A stretch of 64,000 nt of DNA, from the NCBI GenBank assembly GCA_902363375.1, contig CABIZX010000002.1, positions 682,001 to 746,000 on the forward strand, read 5' to 3'. A program made the position numbers and the translations under genes. The notes beneath the pieces were generated by a model. The model made no database searches, was not told the origin of the DNA, and saw only the letters and a program-made list of their open reading frames with translations. The first letter of the stretch is position 1. Each line of letters opens with the position of its first letter. Shown piece after piece: positions 61,241-64,000 of this stretch. The stretch comes from Clostridiaceae bacterium (GTDB taxonomy: Bacteria; Bacillota; Clostridia; Clostridiales; Clostridiaceae).

Positions 61241-63196
61241 ATGTTAAGAAAAAATAAAAGAATAATATCATTAATTTTAGTAGGAACACTAATTTACACC
61301 AGTACTTTTGCAGGAAGTGTTGAAGCTCAGAGTATGAGCAGCGAAAAAGAAGAAGTTGTCTATGTAAATATGGATAACAAAGGTAAAGTAACTGGAACTT
61401 ATGTTGTTAACATCTTTACAGATAATGATATTACTGATTATGGTGAGTATAGTAAGGTATCAAATATGAATACCAAGGATGAAATCTCCTATAAGGATGG
61501 AACTATAAACATTGAAAATACTGCAGATAAACTATATTACCAAGGAACCTTAGATAGTGCAGAGATTCCATGGAATGTCAATATTAAATATAAAATGGAT
61601 GGGAAGGAGTATTCTGCTGAGGAAATAGCTGGAATGAGTGGAAATCTTACTTTGGAAGTTAATATTTCAGAAAACACAAAGGCTAAGGAAGTCTTCTTTG
61701 AAAATTATGCATTGCAGGCTGCTGTAAAATTAGATACAAATATCTGTAAGAATATAGTGAGTGATGAGGCAACTATGGCTAATGTGGGTGACTTAAAGCA
61801 GCTTACTTATACCGTAATGCCTGGAAGTGATAAAAATATAGTGATCACAGCTGACGTAACAGATTTTGAGATAGCAAGTATAGATATTAATGGTATAAAG
61901 CTTAATCTTGGAATTGATAAGAATACTATTGATACTAGTGAATTGACAGAAGAGATTAATAAACTAGTGGATGCAGTTTCTGAATTAGATGATGGAGCAA
62001 CTGCTCTAAATGGTGGAGCAGAAAGTTTAAGCGGTGGTGCTATAAAGCTAAATGAAGGGATAAATACAATTAATGAGGCATTAAATACCCTCAATGGTAA
62101 ATCCTCATCCTTAAAAGCTGGTTCAGAGGAAGTGAAAACTGCACTTGTAACCATACAAACATCATTAAAGAATGTCAATGTTTCAGCAGAAGAATTAAAA
62201 AAACTTAGCACTGCATCCATGCAAATAAAAGAGGGCATTAATAATCTTGTCAATGGATTAAAGACTGCTGATGGATCTATAGATACTTATTATTCTAAAT
62301 TAGCAGAGGCTGGACTTACAGATATAAATAAATTTGTAGGCCAGCACAATGAGGCCCTTGCAGCCCTTGGAATAACCAATACTCAAAGAGCTTTATATGC
62401 CGCTTACCAATCAGCAGGAGACAGTGGTGTAATTCAAAAGCTTGGAGAATTAGTTGCTAGCGGAGATTCAGAAGCCACTACTTTATATACAGAATATAGT
62501 AAGGGCAATAGTAATGCCATAACAAACTACATTGCAACTGCTGGAAAGCTTATTTCAGTTGAAGGCTTATTAAAAGCAGATGTTGCTTATATTCAAGGAA
62601 GTAATCAGTTAATAGGCGGAATTTCTGGAACCTTAGACAGTAATAAGGGCCCATTAATGACAGGTGCATTAGCTCTGCAAAAGAATTATGAAGCATTTGA
62701 TTCAAGTATTCAAGGGCTAGTTTCTTCACTACAAACCTTAGCTTCTAATATGAATACGCTAAAGAGTGGAATTGACACTCTAGTTACTAATTATGATGCA
62801 TTAGATGGAGGTATAGGAGAATATACTAACGCAGTTAACAGTATTACTATGGGTTATGCAAAAATTTGTGAAGGTGCGGTTTCAATGGTAACTGGCACAT
62901 CAGACTTATATGATGGTACAAAAACCTTGGTAGATGGAACAGGGGAATTTGTTAATGAGACATCTGGTTTAGACGGTGAAGTAGATAATAAAATTGATTC
63001 TATGTTAAATGAATTCACAGGAAGTGACTTTGAAGCAGAATCCTTCGTCTCAGATAAAAATACTAATGTTAACTCAGTACAGTTTGTAATAAAAGTGGCT
63101 GCAATAGAAAAACCGGAAGTAGAAGAAAATATTGAAGTGGAGCAAGAGCAGCTTAACTTCTGGCGAAAGTTTATAAAACTTTTCCAAGGCAATTAA
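61241..63196 (+). CDS. Secreted YhgE/Pip-like partner protein
   Basis: 651 residues from ATG 61241 (GAGGAGG nine bases upstream, inside the MMPL end). Residues 1-29 are a signal peptide (RIISLILVGTLIYTSTFAGS, cleaved after VEA). A beta-rich part to about 230 is followed by a long helical region with an 11-residue pattern of L-x-x-G-A, as in ALNGGAESLSGGAIKLNEGI, the YhgE signature. No C-terminal membrane helices are left, so unlike YhgE it is soluble outside or bound to the transporter. Confidence 0.75.
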   Translation: MLRKNKRIISLILVGTLIYTSTFAGSVEAQSMSSEKEEVVYVNMDNKGKVTGTYVVNIFTDNDITDYGEYSKVSNMNTKDEISYKDGTINIENTADKLYYQGTLDSAEIPWNVNIKYKMDGKEYSAEEIAGMSGNLTLEVNISENTKAKEVFFENYALQAAVKLDTNICKNIVSDEATMANVGDLKQLTYTVMPGSDKNIVITADVTDFEIASIDINGIKLNLGIDKNTIDTSELTEEINKLVDAVSELDDGATALNGGAESLSGGAIKLNEGINTINEALNTLNGKSSSLKAGSEEVKTALVTIQTSLKNVNVSAEELKKLSTASMQIKEGINNLVNGLKTADGSIDTYYSKLAEAGLTDINKFVGQHNEALAALGITNTQRALYAAYQSAGDSGVIQKLGELVASGDSEATTLYTEYSKGNSNAITNYIATAGKLISVEGLLKADVAYIQGSNQLIGGISGTLDSNKGPLMTGALALQKNYEAFDSSIQGLVSSLQTLASNMNTLKSGIDTLVTNYDALDGGIGEYTNAVNSITMGYAKICEGAVSMVTGTSDLYDGTKTLVDGTGEFVNETSGLDGEVDNKIDSMLNEFTGSDFEAESFVSDKNTNVNSVQFVIKVAAIEKPEVEENIEVEQEQLNFWRKFIKLFQGN

Positions 63197-63270
63197 AAGC
63201 AATTCAAGATAATTAGATATAATTAGAGATAATTGATGATAATTAAAAGAAATTAAAGAGAATTAATTGC
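63191..63270. repeat. 10-bp tandem repeat from the stop codon on
   Basis: Eight 10-bp units each begin with ATT (ATTAAAAGCA, ATTCAAGATA, ATTAGATATA, ATTAGAGATA and so on), the first starting within the stop region of the preceding gene. Period matches one helical turn. Confidence 0.75.
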
Positions 63271-63924
63271 ATATTAGAGTACACTTAATAGCAGGGGATT
63301 TTAATCTCCTTCTGAATTAAAGAAGATTAATTGTATATTAGAGTATAGAGAATATAAGTTATCATTAAGCTGAAATGGACAGGGATACTTAGTTTCGGAT
63401 ATGATAGATAAAATTTTATTATACTATTTAGAATAAGGTTGCCTAATTAGGTAACCTTATTTTTTTATAGTTTTTTACAAGTTCCAAAAATAAAAATAAA
63501 TATATTTATTAAAGTTGATTCTATAACATTTTAATTTCATTAAACAAACAACTTACTGCAACAAGCAAATTAGCATTCCATAATTATATATATTTAAGCA
63601 TATATATGTAATTATCTAATAAAGCTATAAAGTATAAAATTATGAAAAGAACCTTTGGTATAGGATTAAGCTATAGAGATTAATGTTATAATTGAGATAA
63701 TAAGTAAAATAAGTTTCGGATTAAATTACTTTTTAGGATATATAATTTTTATTAGACTAACATATAAATAAGAATTTTAAATTAGAATAATTTACATAAA
63801 GCATGGCTGAAAGTGGCTTAAAATAAGGCATGCAACTGCTGGTTGCGAAAGTTCAAGGTGTCTTTGGTAGAGTGCAACTGAAGGTAATGATAGAATAAAA
63901 TCAATAAAATAGGAGGTGATCTTC
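63197..63924. other. 730-bp spacer
   Basis: After the 10-bp repeats, a segment AATTAAAGAGAATTAATTG recurs 64 bp later (63262 and 63326). A terminator is at 63432-63467. The rest has no gene; 63790-63890 is less AT-rich with GCAACTGCTGGTTGC and GTGCAACTG and might be an upstream RNA leader of the XRE gene, but I cannot fold it to a known class. Confidence 0.5.
63432..63467 (+). terminator. Rho-independent terminator
   Basis: AATAAGGTT (63432) and AACCTTATT (63453) with CCTAATTAGG between, then TTTTTT. Confidence 0.8.
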
Positions 63925-64000
63925 ATGAAATTTGGAGAAAAACTACAATCACTAAGAAAATCAAGGGGGATGTCTCAAGAACAGATTGCATCACAAGTTA
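63925..64000 (+). CDS. XRE-family regulator, 5' part only
   Basis: ATG 63925 after AGGAGGTGAT. The 25 visible residues, MKFGEKLQSLRKSRGMSQEQ then IASQV, are the first two helices of a Cro/C1-type helix-turn-helix. The gene runs off the window. Confidence 0.85.
   Translation, partial: MKFGEKLQSLRKSRGMSQEQIASQV

Noticed and set aside
61807..63192. Long open frames on the minus strand opposite the secreted YhgE-like gene
   Set aside because: They are shadows of a biased, repetitive coding sequence, have no RBS and overlap a gene with a clear signal peptide and operon position.
63790..63900. Riboswitch before the XRE gene
   Set aside because: Some short complementary pieces are present but none of the conserved cores I know could be matched.

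Overview
The window reads as chromosomal DNA of a low-GC Firmicute, most likely a Clostridium or close relative. The evidence is AT-rich sequence, strong AGGAGG-type ribosome binding sites, frequent TTG and GTG starts, and families typical of clostridia (DUF2200, DUF3888, DUF6440, VanZ, a Csp-like S8 protease, an 8-iron-type ferredoxin with one cluster, many GNAT acetyltransferases). No rRNA, tRNA or CRISPR array is visible. The whole window looks accessory: small transcription units, many pseudogenes and several repeat families.

Layout. 0-9.7 kb: a partial cupin gene, a hydrolase/Crp-Fnr pair, a MerR-methyltransferase fusion, a LytTR-DUF3021-membrane trio, small unknown genes, a methyltransferase, VanZ, and decayed zeta-toxin, IS and GNAT fragments. 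9.7-18.2 kb: a stranded phage-type replication module (zinc ribbon, sigma-like factor, Rrp5-like protein, DUF2815, family A DNA polymerase, primase-helicase), an origin-like iteron region beside an AT-rich tract, then a sigma factor with a secreted DUF3888 protein. No integrase, terminase or capsid genes accompany it.

18.6-26.2 kb is the most interesting part. It is a self-contained, apparently undescribed RiPP-type (ribosomally made, modified peptide) cluster. A large HTH-TPR regulator is divergent from a 58-residue exported peptide with operator-like palindromes between them, which looks like a peptide quorum-sensing pair. It is followed by an M16 peptidase, a winged-helix protein, two unlike small acidic peptides, three near-identical precursor peptides that end in a Cys-Cys tail, a radical SAM/SPASM enzyme and an MFS exporter.

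26.3-43.7 kb: small enzymes, a Csp-like protease, a MerR-controlled heterodimeric ABC exporter, a soluble PAS histidine kinase, a URO-D family protein, a zinc-ribbon methyltransferase, a TipA-like MerR with an internally duplicated drug-binding domain, and a ferredoxin. 44-58.3 kb: an archipelago of single-gene units (GNAT, NUDIX, GyrI-like, methyltransferase, DUF6440, ABC-F) with long spacers, repeated hairpins, repeated promoter segments and decayed copies. One methyltransferase here has a leader peptide with mutually exclusive stems. 58.3-63.2 kb: a TetR regulator divergent from an MMPL transporter and a secreted YhgE-like protein. The window ends in an XRE regulator.

Three repeat families stand out. 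One is a palindromic element whose stems differ between copies but stay complementary around a constant loop. One is a terminator-like hairpin with the arms AATACCGTATTATTC and GAATATGCGGTATT. One is a set of short tandem duplications of about 31-32 bp sitting on gene ends.
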